This document shows positions 11,680 to 24,900 of a DNA stretch of 64,000 nucleotides, piece by piece. How positions within the stretch are numbered: position 1 is the stretch's first letter; the number at the start of each line of letters is the position of its first letter. The position numbers were made by a program, and so were the translations under genes. This DNA is from Lutraria lutraria (Eukaryota; Mollusca; Bivalvia; Venerida; Mactridae). The DNA lies in assembly GCA_964023205.1 (NCBI GenBank), contig OZ026835.1:21031817-21095816 (forward strand), in the 5' to 3' direction. The notes below the pieces were generated by a model. That model was not told the DNA's origin. It saw nothing but the letters and a program-made list of their open reading frames with translations, and did no database searches.

Positions 11680-12533
11680 TCTATTATGAAGAATAATATA
11701 TTTTAAATAAGAGAGTGGCTTAAATAAAATATTAGGAAGTCATATTTTTTGATGATTACCTGAGTAGACATCATTTGTCTGCTTGTGTGAACTGTTATGC
11801 TTGAAGTAAACTCTTTACATGTGATAGGTACCATAATAAAATTAGTTGTGGACATAGCTAGCATGTTAGCCTGACAGTAGTAATATTTACACACTACACT
11901 TCATGATTGTGTTTGAATATGATACATTAAAGCTTATCAGATTTTTTCTTTGGGGAGACCAAACTGTCAATAAAGTACAACACAGTTTGAACAAGTGTAT
12001 AACATTTAAGTATTTTCAAGTATACTTACATAGTTGAATTCAATTCATCATTTCATAATATACTACTGGTTAGTGCTTGTTATTAAGCATTAAAATCTTT
12101 TTATGAAATGATTTATTCTAATCTCACAGCTTCGTGCATGAAAGAAACTCTGTAGTTTTATAGAAAATATGGTTTTAAAAATTTTTGATAAATTAGTATT
12201 ATAGCATTCTAGAATTTAATAGTTTAACTATAAGAAAACAGACAAGGAATTTGATGATAAAACGTTGAATTCTATGTATATTTGATAATCTGAGACTAAA
12301 GCTTAGCACCATAGAGCATACTGGTACATTTATTCATCTTAATCAAGTTAATGTTCATGTTTTATAAACCTCAGATTAAAGACCAACTGTGCATACAGAC
12401 CAAATCTTATACTTTCTGATGCCGGCCTTTGTTTACTGGGCAGACTTTATTTGGTCTGTGAATAAAATTACATTTATAGTACAAAAATAGCCTACATGTA
12501 TTTATAACGACTGTTTTATTTTTTATCCTTCAG

Positions 12534-12961
12534 GAACTGAGTGGTAGGATTAACTAGGACAATGGTGTACAATTATACTAAACCAAGGGGGCCAATTGCT
12601 GCCATGTACAGCAGCCCCGGCCCATGCTATGCTTTGCCTGGACTTGTTGGTCAGAATACTCATGACCCTAGAAGTGAACATAATAGACGTCCAGCTTACC
12701 CATTTGGTATTCGTCATGGCAAATTCAAGGATGACTGCAGCCCTGGCCCATGCTATTACCCTGATCCAAAAATTTCTAGACGGGGACAAGATGGTACCCC
12801 TCATTACTCCTTGTATTCTCGTCAAAAGGATCAAACTATGTTTAAGGCTCCAGGACCTGGTGCCTATTCCCCAGAACAAACTGGGCAATCAGCCAGATAT
12901 AAAGCACCCACATATTTATTTGGAATTAGACATAGACACAGGAGGACTGACAACACACCAG
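12534..12961 (+). CDS. ODF3: ODF3-like coding exon 1 (residues 1-133 plus 1 nt)
   Basis: The acceptor is TTATCCTTCAG ending at 12533 and the donor is CCAG|GTTTGA at 12962. Bases 12534-12561 are 5' untranslated. It encodes the conserved KPRGPIAAMYSSPGP start, three SHIPPO motifs and two FGIRH segments. The exon leaves phase 1 and the split codon makes Ala134. Frames on the other strand (12550-12888) and in another frame (12596-12967) are shadows. Confidence 0.9.
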
Positions 12962-15900
12962 GTTTGAAGATTTTGTTTGATTTCATTTGAGATTTTTTGG
13001 GGGGCCGAAATTTGGCCCCATTTCCCTCCTAAAATGATATACTGTTTTCTCCAAATTTTTTATAAAAATGTTCCTCAAACTTGTGTTTTAAAAATTAAAA
13101 ATAAAGTGCAGCTAGGGCCCTGGACTTTGTTGTTGCAATCTTGTCATGAAATGTCATTCATGATCTCACTGCATATTTTTGCATGTTCAAATTTTACCAT
13201 AGGTCTTGTATATGCTCTTCATCTTTTTTTAAATAGATTAATAGTAAGATCAATATACATAAGATACGTGATGTTCATTTGCTGTTTCATTACACCCTGC
13301 AAACGAAGTTTGAGAGAGGGTATATTAGAGTCACTCTGTCGGTCAGTCGGTCTGTCTGCATAAAGTTTGTGGAGCGAACTACTTCCACATTTTTTAAGCT
13401 ATTGCAATGAAACTTGAAATATGTTATCACCATCAAGTATAGATGTGCAAGACACAATTTCCATGCACAGCGATTCACTCATTGCAGGGTTATGTCCCAT
13501 TGAACTTAGCCGTATAGTGTACTATTGCAGTATCAGTGTCAAAGCGGCGGGAGGGGTATTAGTCACCTCAGTGACAGCTGTAGTTTAAGCTATTGCAATG
13601 AAAGTTGAATTATGTTATCACCATGAAGTGTAAATGTGCAAGACACAATTTTCATGCCCAGCAATTCACTCATTGCAGTTATATCCCCCTGATCTTAGCT
13701 GTATAGCATACTATTGCAGTATTAGTGTCAAAGCGGCGGTGGGGGTATTAGTCACCTCTGTGACAGCTCTAGATTAGATTAATTGCTTTTTCATTTATAA
13801 CTTTTTTTGACTTCTAAAATTTTGAAATTATTAAAATTTGACACATTTTTTGCAATATTATGATGAATTATCTTAACAATTTGACATCAAGTTAGTATAG
13901 TTTGAGAAATTAATATGATAGATGTAGGAGTTTCATTTAAGATTTTAATTACAGCCCCAAATAACTACAGTCTACCTACAATGATTGGGTCAACTGTTCA
14001 AAGCAGTAAAAAACAAGCTCCTTGCTTCTCACTCAGAGGCAGACAAACTGTAGGAGCATTTTGTGAGGATTTAGCAAAGGTAAGCTTTTTTCAGTTAAGG
14101 GTATAATGCTGTCTATGCTTTTATCTGGATAACTTTAACGTATTATTATGGTTTAGACTTGTATGGCGACCGGTTTGCTTAACCAGTTTTCCTGGACTAT
14201 ATTTTAAACAGTATGTACATATGTTCCTGCTAGGAACCAGCAACTTCTTCACATGAGGATGAAAATCAACATTGTTGTCAGATTTTCATGGAAGGGTATG
14301 ACCTGCAGCAACCAGGAATCGAACCCAGATTGCCGGGTTACAAATCCATCGCACCAGACCACGGCTGTGGCCTTGATAATGACTAACACTGGCTTTAAAA
14401 CAAATCCAATATTGTTGTATGATTATGTTGCTTGGTTTGTTCAAAGTTTTTGACTGTATATATATGTATTGAGACTAATAACTGACATTGTAAAACGATT
14501 CACCAGTATATCTGTTTTGAATTTTAATTACTTCAGTACTTCATTTTCAGTAGATATTACAATGTGATGTTCAGATATACTGTTTAAACTTGTTATATTG
14601 AATAAATCATGTACAAACCTAGAGAAGAAACAAAATAATTATACATGTAAATCAATTCATAATAATTCTTATTAACATGTAGTAAATTATATAATGTCCC
14701 AACTGCAGATATTTTTCAGAAGAAATAGTAAATTAGGTTGAATTTGGGGCTAAATATAAATAAATTTATCACACATTATGAAATTTGTTGTAAGAATTCG
14801 AAAACACAATGCGTCTAGCTTCACATATTTTCGGATGTGTTCGTTTTCCGTACATAACGTAAGATGAGTGCGTTTCTTGCAATGTTAATCATGCTTTTGG
14901 AATGGATTCTTTTTATCAAGCTATGATCGTTTGCTAAGATTGAAATCAAACACTGTTAGAGGTGGCGGGTAATCATACTCGATTTTCAATAGACACCGCA
15001 GCCGAAGTTATATGTGATGCGTATGTGTTTATCTTACCTACCATAGTTTTAATTAAGTCAAATACCAGATAATTATTATTTTCATGCTACATTCTGTGTG
15101 TCACACAATTGTAAATCTCCCAGAGCCTTTAGTTCATTTAGCAAAATGTCATAATAGGTGTGAAAGCGTCCGTTGTTCGTCAATTACCGGTATCTCCAAA
15201 TTTAAGATAAATAACTCAAACCACAACACTTATTAGAGGGGACAAAAATTAAGTTTGACATTAAGTGAAATTTGGAGATAAGTGAATTGGAGGTAAGCAG
15301 ATAAATTTCATAAAGAGAAAGAGCATAAAAATCAGGATCCAAAGAAACAATTTGACATAACCGAAATTTTGATATAAGCCAGTGTTCACCACTCACCATG
15401 TGCATGCTTTCTACTGAGACTGTACTTGAAAAACACTGTTATTTTGATATTGTTTTTGTTGTGACTATTGTTGACAGTTCTATTAAAACACCATTATTTT
15501 TATGTTGTTGTTGTGTCGTTGTGGATTGTTCTGTTGAGTAGCTTGAATTTGAAGGATTTTTTATGTCCCGTATTGATAGATTTATTCTAAAATTGACTTT
15601 GATTTTATCCACAGGCCCCTGGACCAGGAACATACAACACCACTGAACCACAACTGTACAAAGACAAATCTCCTCAGTATAGTATGACAAGTAGAAATGT
15701 CATGCCTGGAGATACAACACAGAAACCTGGACCTGGAGCCCACTCTCCACAAAATGTATGTACACTTTTTTCCCTTATGTTTGCACTGGTAATATGTATA
15801 TTAGAATAAAGGATGCAATATGTGTTTTTTAACAGATTTTATTTATCTTTTTTTGAAAGTGTTCTACAGAGTCTAAGATTTTTTTAGTCTATTTGGAAAA

Positions 15901-18900
15901 TATTTTTCTCAGATATTTATAGGCTCAGCATGTAAAAACAAACATGTTTGAATTTTGTCAAAATCCATCGTCATTTACTTTGGGAATATATGTATACTTA
16001 GACTGTGTTGAACTCTTTCTATTGATAGCAAGTAATATTTTGCCAGCTTTATCTAAAGATTTCATGTATTTTGCATAACATATAGGGCTTCTATTTGGAA
16101 ATAATTCAGTGATGCTAGTCTTAATAATTTTGTTGACTATTTTTATTAAACATATAACATGTCTACTTCTTTGAGGGCTGCACGATTTCCAGTATCGTGT
16201 AAGTTATTACTGGAAGTAGATTTGTTCTTTGTTTTGTATATACAGTTCATTCTTGTATAGTATGTTTGTGATGAAACTAACAACTATAAATTCATGTAGG
16301 AAATCAGATGTGTTTACATTGTGTTCATATGTATCAGTGATCTGTACTCATTGCTGTCTGCACATTTATACACAGTTTGTGTCACGATCATTCGGTCAAT
16401 CCTCCATCATATCTTTATTGTATATCTCGAATGTATTTTAAACAATGTGGTACAAATATGAAGAAAATTAATGATATACCAAGCTAGATTTTTTTTAATG
16501 TCTGCAGTTTTACAAAAACAGTCCACTTAATTTGTATTTTAATATTTATCAAAACTGCTTTATGTACTGGAGGGGATAGAATGTAGAAATCCCAAGTGTC
16601 TAAAACATTAAAATACTTACTTTATTATCTTAGTATATGTATATATCCCCTTGGTTACGTTTGGCTAAAACCACCACTTAGCCACGATCTGTTACCGATG
16701 ACTCACACTTCATCTGATGGCATTGTTTCTTGCTAGTTATGTAGATTGAAACACAATGATATCACTATGAATTAGATTTGTTTTCAATGTTTTGACAATC
16801 ATGTCATTATGTTGTCATGATGCATCTGTAAGACTAGACCTATATCGACCTTAGTGTATGCTTTCCTTATGTCTGGATTAAGTTGCCATATGATCCTGGC
16901 TGTTGGTACGACATTAAACCCCTGACCTGTGAATAAAAATCATACAATTCATTTGGATTTTATTTGATACATTTGTACATGTTACATGTAGCTAATTTGA
17001 ACATTTTAAATCACATTTCAAAAAGGTTCTTATAACACTGCATGATATTTAACAGCTTAACATTATAATTATGCTCAAGATAACTTTAATTAATTAATTG
17101 ACTTAATAATTGTCCTGCTCTGAATAATTATGCATGCTCAATATTTATGCTCCCATAGGAGAATTTTATGTTTAATATAGCTTTACTTACAGTTTCCCAA
17201 TTTTGTTTGTTGTGAAACAAAACACAAACCTATACCCATTTTCTCATATTGGTCATATTTGTAATTCTTCTAAAGTTTCTTCTTACAATTTTGATTACCA
17301 GGATTTTCATCTTTAATGCAATTCTTTTACTCAGTAATAATCAATGAATTTATTAACATAATTGTTATTAAGCAATCAGTCTTAATATGATAAATATATT
17401 ATGGTCTATTTTAGATAACAAATCTTCCATTATTTATTGGCAGTTTTAACTTACCTCCCTTTTTGGTTGTATTGTAGACTTCAAGAATATCTTTTTATAA
17501 GCTCAATATTTTTATACTTGTAGTATAAATGCTATTGCAGCATTTTTCAATGATCTTAGCTAATTACATTAGTGAAAATGAATCTTAATGTTATGATTAA
17601 TTAAAAAACAATCAGAAATCTATAAAAAAGGAACTATTTTAAGTCTTGATCTCATTTCAAAAGGTGTCTTACCTGTGTTTTGCTTATTTTTCCCTCTGAA
17701 GTCCTCAAAAAATGAATAGGTATTTAACTGGAATGACATATTAACTGAAACCTACTTATTGTGTAATTATATTTTAAACTTCATCTAAAGTTCTTTCTCT
17801 CATTATAACAAGAAACGTGCACTTAACATGCCTGCTTCCAGTGCAAAGCTATTTCAAATAACTTAATTGCTTCTTTCCTAAGTCAATCAGTTAAATTCTA
17901 GCTATTGAAACATTCACATTCGGCCCTGTTTCCTCTTCAACTCGTTCAATGGAGTTCCATAAAACTTGAGTGTAAATGTTAAACGTGAAGTACTCTTCAT
18001 GAACGGAAGTAGTATCAGGGAAATAAATGACTACAAAATATAGAAGTTACCTCTGAGTGCTGTAGAGCACGTTTGTGTACATGCATAATACTGCTCCAGA
18101 TTAAAGCAACTTAATTGCCAACTTGTTATGTTATTCCGGTTAATTAGTTTGCGTGTGTTCATAAGTTTGTCTCTAAATCTGATTTATTGAACAGAGTTGG
18201 GTTCATCTTTAATTTTGTATAAGGTCCTCTGAAGAAAAAATTATGCAGCACATGATTACAATAAGAATTAAGCTGTATTGGAGGCTTATTAAAAATTAGT
18301 AATCGGTTCTTCAGAATTGTTTTTTACAATTTGTCACTGATATATGGTTGATTTATGGACTGTTTTTGCAGGTAAAAATAGATAAGAAAATAGCGCCTAG
18401 CTTCAGCTTCGGTATCAGACATTCACAATATACGACACCCCTTATTGTCAATGTCAAGGACTAATTCCATGACTTATATGGTAATCTACATACTTTTTGT
18501 GTAAATATAATTTTCTTGAGTGTGAAATAAATTTCTTTTGGCTTTTTTGCTGCGCATGATGTAGGCATGCATTTAACACATAGTGGAATAGTATATATCT
18601 GTCACATTAAAAAAAACATTGGTAATTAGCATGAAATGCTTTCCTAGATTCAAACTTATCTTCATTTTGTTAATTTTCTTGACCTCTCTTTCAAATCATA
18701 CCATTATTTATTGCAGACTTACATATTATAGATACTGTACAAAATTATTATAAGACATGACCAATGTTAGGTTTTAAGTTCTGGTAAAATATTCATTTTC
18801 TTGCCAAAGTATACATTTTTTATAAGATTATACAAATTATGTGAGATGATTGTGACAGACTGACCCTGTAGAATACATGTGCACACTGATTTCCTTTTGA

Positions 18901-21900
18901 ACTTATCCATGTTGTTTTGTAAGTGTATTAACTCAATCATTTTTAACATGCATGATACTTTGACTAAATTCTCTTTGGTGAGGCAGTTGTTACTTGTAAA
19001 TGCATATGTAATAATATAAACTTCACCAACTTGATAGTCATAGTTGCTGTGATAGTTGCTTAGCAACCAAGTATCAACTTGATTGTGATGGTTGCTAAGC
19101 AACCAAGCATCAACTTGATAGTCATAGTTGCTAAGCTACCAATCACCAACTTGATATTGATAGTTGCTTAGCAACCAAGCACCAACTACCTCACTGCCGG
19201 AAATTAAGTTTCAACTGGTTCAAAGGCTATAAACTGAGTTTGAAGACCAATTACAATGTTCAAAGCATTCATTGGTTGTTCCTTACGAGCAGTCTCAAAA
19301 TGGAATCCTTTCATTGGACCATTTTGAGACTGCTCTTAAAACTCTGTTTATGATTAAGGGCTATGTTTACTATCTCATTGGGAACCAGCAAAGAAAGCAA
19401 GTAGCTATACTGGTAGCACAGGCTTGCAGAGGAAGTAGAAGCCAGCTTTTTCATAGATGTTTTGCTCCTATTTATTTTTCAGGTTACAATGCATAAGCGA
19501 CAGGCACCTCAATTCAGCTTTGGAATCCGTCATACCCAGTATACGGCCCCACTTATCGTTGATGTTCAAGATTAGAAATAATATAATCAGACAAATTTTA
19601 TAAACTTTTTCATGCGTTTAAAAAAACATTTTAGTTTGAAAATGGAGAAAAATTGGGAATTTTCTAACACCCAAATTGGAGAAAATCATGGATGATTACA
19701 TTTCATTTACAGAAGTGTTTATATATATTTTTATAATATGTTCAACCAGTCATTGAGTGATAATCATAAAGTTTGCTATAATGCTTGCATTTTCTAATAA
19801 ATGGGTAAAGTGAACTTATGTGTTTATTGTATGTTAATGTTTATGCTGATTTTGTGGTGTTTCTAACATTATGAATTATACATATATGTTTACATACAGG
19901 TCAGTTTTTTCATTCAAGCGTGAGCAGTTGATTTTTTGTTAAAGATTTATTGAAAGACTGTGATAACATATAATTATAAGATACAGTATTATTAATTGAT
20001 AACATCCATCGAGTTTGTGATAATCTAATAAACTCAAAACGCACTGGGTTATTTTTTAGTATACATTGTGTATATATATAATTATATACCTTTTATATGT
20101 CTTGAACTCAATTGAATTCTAATTCAGTCACGAAAGGATATATTCATTGTGTGCATAAATGAATAGATGAGATTCATTATTGAAGCTTTAAAATCTTCTT
20201 TTTATATTTATATTTGACTTAATCATCTTCTTTGTGTGTATTAAACTTTATTGCTACCAGAAGGTATTAAATTGATCAATGGAACGTAAGCAGGGATTTC
20301 ATCAGCATTAACATGAATTCTGTTTATACTCATAATACAGACCAAAAAAGTATACAATTGTTTTTTGTTGTGTTTATTTGTTTACAATAAGCATTTTTAA
20401 TGTGATATATTTGTTAAAAAGTATTATTTTTTAAAATTATATTTGGTACCAGCTGAGTATTATAACTTGTAGAAACAGTTTTTCTCACATTTTTGTATCA
20501 TAGAATTATATCTTGCTTATATTATATATATATTATCAACATTTTTCTATTTATATTGTTGCCTGTTTTCTACATTAATCCGTCCACAAGTTTGAGCAAT
20601 TTTATTAAAACAAGTTTGTTAACTTGTTGAAGTTACTTAGTTTCTAGATTCAATGAGTCTGTGGTATTTTTTCTTATTTATTTTTTGTTGAATTTCTTGC
20701 TCAATTTTTAAGTTTTAAATTTGGTTCTTATGAATCCACTTTTCATGCATAATATTTCAAGTAGTTTCTTGTACTTTGCTTTAAAAAAAATTGAATGATT
20801 TTCACTTTCATGTTTCAGAAAATCTAACTCTCTAAACCTTCTCATCATTTCTTAATTAATATTGATTTTTGAAAGTTGCTTAGTTTACAAAAATTACACT
20901 ATTGTTATTCAGTATTTTTTGGTACCAATGTATAAATTCATGAAATAGATTTTTTTTTCTGTAAAATAAAGCTTAACCATGTGTTTTGATAGGATTTAGT
21001 GTATCATTGAATTTTGTATAATGTAGTGAAATCTAACAAATAAATTGTCTGATGTCATATTTTATAGTGTTATTTCTTTGTTACTAACTGCTAGTGTTTT
21101 AGAGATTGTCAATTTGCTTTGCTAACATAATCAATAGATTTAATGTATGTTTTAGTTCAAATGAATCTCCTTTTCAGAGTTTTTTTAAAACTGTGCTTCT
21201 GGGAAGGATTATGTTGGTATTGCATGCTGGGAGATAATTTGGGTCTTTGAATCTATCCAATTAATTGCAATGGTGAAAATTAGATTTGCAATATTAATTT
21301 GCTCTTAGAGATTGTAGACAGTCTTGGAGAATGTGGCATTTTTTATTTACAGATTGCATTTCTGATACATAGTTCAAACATTTATAATATTCTTGCTCTT
21401 ACCTCTGTATGCTCTATCACACAACCATTTAAGTAGCACATTAAGGCAACATGTACGCATTAGTATGACAAAAATTGAATGCAAAACTGTTTGATCTCAT
21501 GCCTTCCTTGTAGCTGGAAAATTGATTAAAGACTAGTCTCTGATGGGTTTCATAATTGTAAGTCTTAGTGCCCCAATTCTTAAAGAAGCTTTATTAGTAA
21601 TATACATTGTATCAATAAGATACAAACTGTTCACTAATTACAGAACTAACCACTGTGTAACAGTGGAAACTATAGTTAAGCATACTTTAATGTATGACAT
21701 ATACCATAATGGAAATTATTGAATTCTTGCATATAATAATGCTATAACGAATATTAAATATTTATATGATGTTATATGTCATGCTCATCAATACATAGTG
21801 ATGATGCAAAAAGGACCATATACATGTATACCTTATTTCCCATTGTGGTTCCTCGTATTGTTGACATAACACTGACATAGAACAATTGTTACTACATGTG

Positions 21901-24900
21901 TCACATAAACATACATCAGGGTATCAATTTTAAGTTTGATTGTGACTTAATCAAGTTAAAAGGAAATCAAAATTATGCATAACAATCATATTACAGTGTC
22001 ACATTATTGACATTTGCAGAAAGACACAGAATTGTCAGTGGTATTAATTTTGTGGTATGTGTTCAAAAATTCAAACAACCATAAGTCCTAAAAAATGGCT
22101 GTTTCTGGTACATCATGTAATATGTTAATTGAAAGTAGGGTTGATAGATAAAGCTTTTTTTCTTGGCTCTTGAAGAAAGTGTGAGAGAAGGTCAGATAAG
22201 TGAAACTTTCTGTTTAAAAAGGCCTATTAAATAGTCAAGGGGTGAGAAGAAAATTCAGGACCAAAAACAAACATTTTTTAGGCCATATCACCTACAGATT
22301 ACTCTCATACTTAACTGAACTTTGTGTAAAAACCAAAACATGGAAAAGTTCTGTCAAATCACATAATAACCACCTTATCCAGCAAATATTAAAGCTTTTG
22401 AAATTTCAGAAAATCTAACCAAATTGGTTTATACAGTATAACATGTCCTGAGTGGCCCTCTCTTGAGCAACAAGCTCTCAAAAACAACATAATTTGTCTA
22501 CTCTCAAAGGGTGTTGCTTTGGAGAGGTTTCACTGTACATACCTGGACAATTTAATACATACATAATATCAGTAAACAATGTGTATCTTAAAGAGCTGAG
22601 CACTGAAGGCAATCTCTGGATCTTGAATTGGTGAAGTAGAAGCATAATACACATAAATATAGCTGAACATACTGTTTAAAGGGAGCTATGTCCATGCTGC
22701 TATACAACCTGTGCACTCTTCCTGCTTTTATTGTACTCAAATCATTTTACAACAACTGGTTCAACAATTCTTAAAACGTTGCTGAAAAATTACACTTGGT
22801 TGAAATTGTCTTTTCACCACCATGATAAAACTCGTAAGACAATTTTGGTCAGACACCATGACTTGTTTTTTACAGTTTATCTCACAACTTGCATTCTCAC
22901 ATATACAACTTCAACCACCGGATATATGAAACACAATAATAAAGCTAACATAACATTCAATGAAGTATACTCTAAGAAAAACAAATCTAATCAAATACAT
23001 GTAGGTTTAAATTCATGGTAAAACATTGACGTAGTCTTGAAAAAAATAAATAATAATTTTCTTAGTAAAATCCTACCAGTGTTACTATATTAACATAGAA
23101 AATCAACATTCTAAAACAGTTCATTCCCCTCCTTAGAATGTAAACACAAGTAAATGTTATTTACAAACATAAATTGTACAATATGCTAGAAATATTATCC
23201 TTAATTTACGATGTAAACAATGCTATATTTACCGGATAAGGTTCAATACTACACATATGATAACATCACATGATAACATCACATGACCACATAATAACAC
23301 ATGAACATATCTCATGAATTTATGTCACACGACCACATGATTACATCACATGAATATAACACACAACCAAGTGACAACATCACATAATCAAATTTGATTA
23401 TCAAATAATAAAATTACATAAACAAATGATTATACCACATGAGAACACATCATGAGCACATATCCACATCACATGAGCTAAAGATAACATCACATGATCA
23501 ATGTAACACAACTACATGATCATGTTGTATAAACACATCACATGACAAATGATTTCTTCAAATGGCCAATTCAACAGAATCACCTGATCACAAAATGTGA
23601 CCAAGTAATTGCATCACATGACTTTAATGCTATGTAGCTGGGGCATGGGTTTCATTCTACCACTCTGTGAAATCTTTAATAGCATCATTCCAAATTATGA
23701 ATGAAGGGTGATTTCATGTCTTACAATAACTTTATACAACTAAAACATTTTTATTGATCACAAGTGTAATTCTTTATTATTAATGACATGCATTTATAAT
23801 TTTAATCTTTATAAGCATTTACATTTTTCAATTCAAATATCGCCATTGACAAAAAAGGATTGTAGCCATAAATTTAATGTTTTTTGTTGAACGAATGAAA
23901 ATTGAATTCCTATTTTTATAGATTTAGCAAGTATGTACTTTTTAATGATAGCAGGCATTAGGTTTTATACATGCTTGATATTATACTTAATTCCATGGTT
24001 AAATGGTTCTATAAACATGCTCTAGTTTAAAAGAAAAGAAAAATAGACTGCTAAATGACTAGAGAAGCCATGATGTGTGACTTATCAAGTTACATAAAAG
24101 TATAATAACCCTTTAATTGTTTTCTAAAACATTGCAAGGCTATACTGTTATTGTATTTTTGCTCAGAGTAATTTTACACCACTTTCTATTGTCTAATGTA
24201 ACCAAAGTGATATCAATATTTTTTTTCTGATATTTTATAATGAGTTTGCAGAATTTATAATCTATAGAATTCAACATTGCACGAACACTTATAATTTATA
24301 GATATCTGACATTACACAATCATTTATAATTTTTAAATTCAGACATTACACAATCACTTATAATTTATAGATATCTGACATTACACAATCACTTATAGTT
24401 TATGGATATTTGTCATTACACAATCACTAATAATTCACAGAATCCAGACATTTCACAATCACTAATAATCTATAGAATCAAGACATTACAAAATCTCTTA
24501 CAATTTATGAATATCTAATATTACACAATCACTTATAATTTATGAATATCTGATATACACAATCACTTATAATTTATGGATATCTGAAATTACACATTCA
24601 CTTATGATTTATAGAATCCAGATATTACAAATCAACAATGATTTATAGAATCCAGACATTACACACACACTTATAATTTATAGAATTCAAACATTACACA
24701 ATCGCCAATAATTTATAGAATCCAGACATTACACAATCACCAATAATTTATAGAATCCAGACATTACATAATCACTAATAATTTATAGAAACCAGACATT
24801 ACACAAATACTTATAATTCATAGAATTCAAACATTACACAATCACCAATAATTTATAGAATCCAGACATAACATAATCACCAATAATTTATAGAATCCAG

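Larger units (their letters stand above)
5533..12533 (+). other. Long intron 1 of the ODF3-like gene
   Basis: This is 7 kb of AT-rich, strongly CpG-depleted sequence. Apart from the antisense frame at 10893-11348, an inverted-repeat element at 11499-11679 and a short AT microsatellite near 6320-6332, I see no gene or RNA. The intron assignment depends on the inferred non-coding first exon. Confidence 0.4.

Noticed and set aside
12541..12561. GTG at 12541 as the ODF3-like start
   Set aside because: Nuclear genes rarely start at GTG. The ATG at 12562 is the first in frame after a TGA and aligns with the family N-terminus.
12550..12967. Open frames of 112 (minus) and 123 (plus) codons overlapping the first ODF3-like exon
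   Set aside because: They are shadows of the true frame, which carries the SHIPPO motifs and matches the splice sites.
22731..23021. 96-codon plus-strand frame
   Set aside because: Low-complexity, Thr/Asn/Lys-rich translation of AT-rich DNA with no ATG start, splice signals or family signature.
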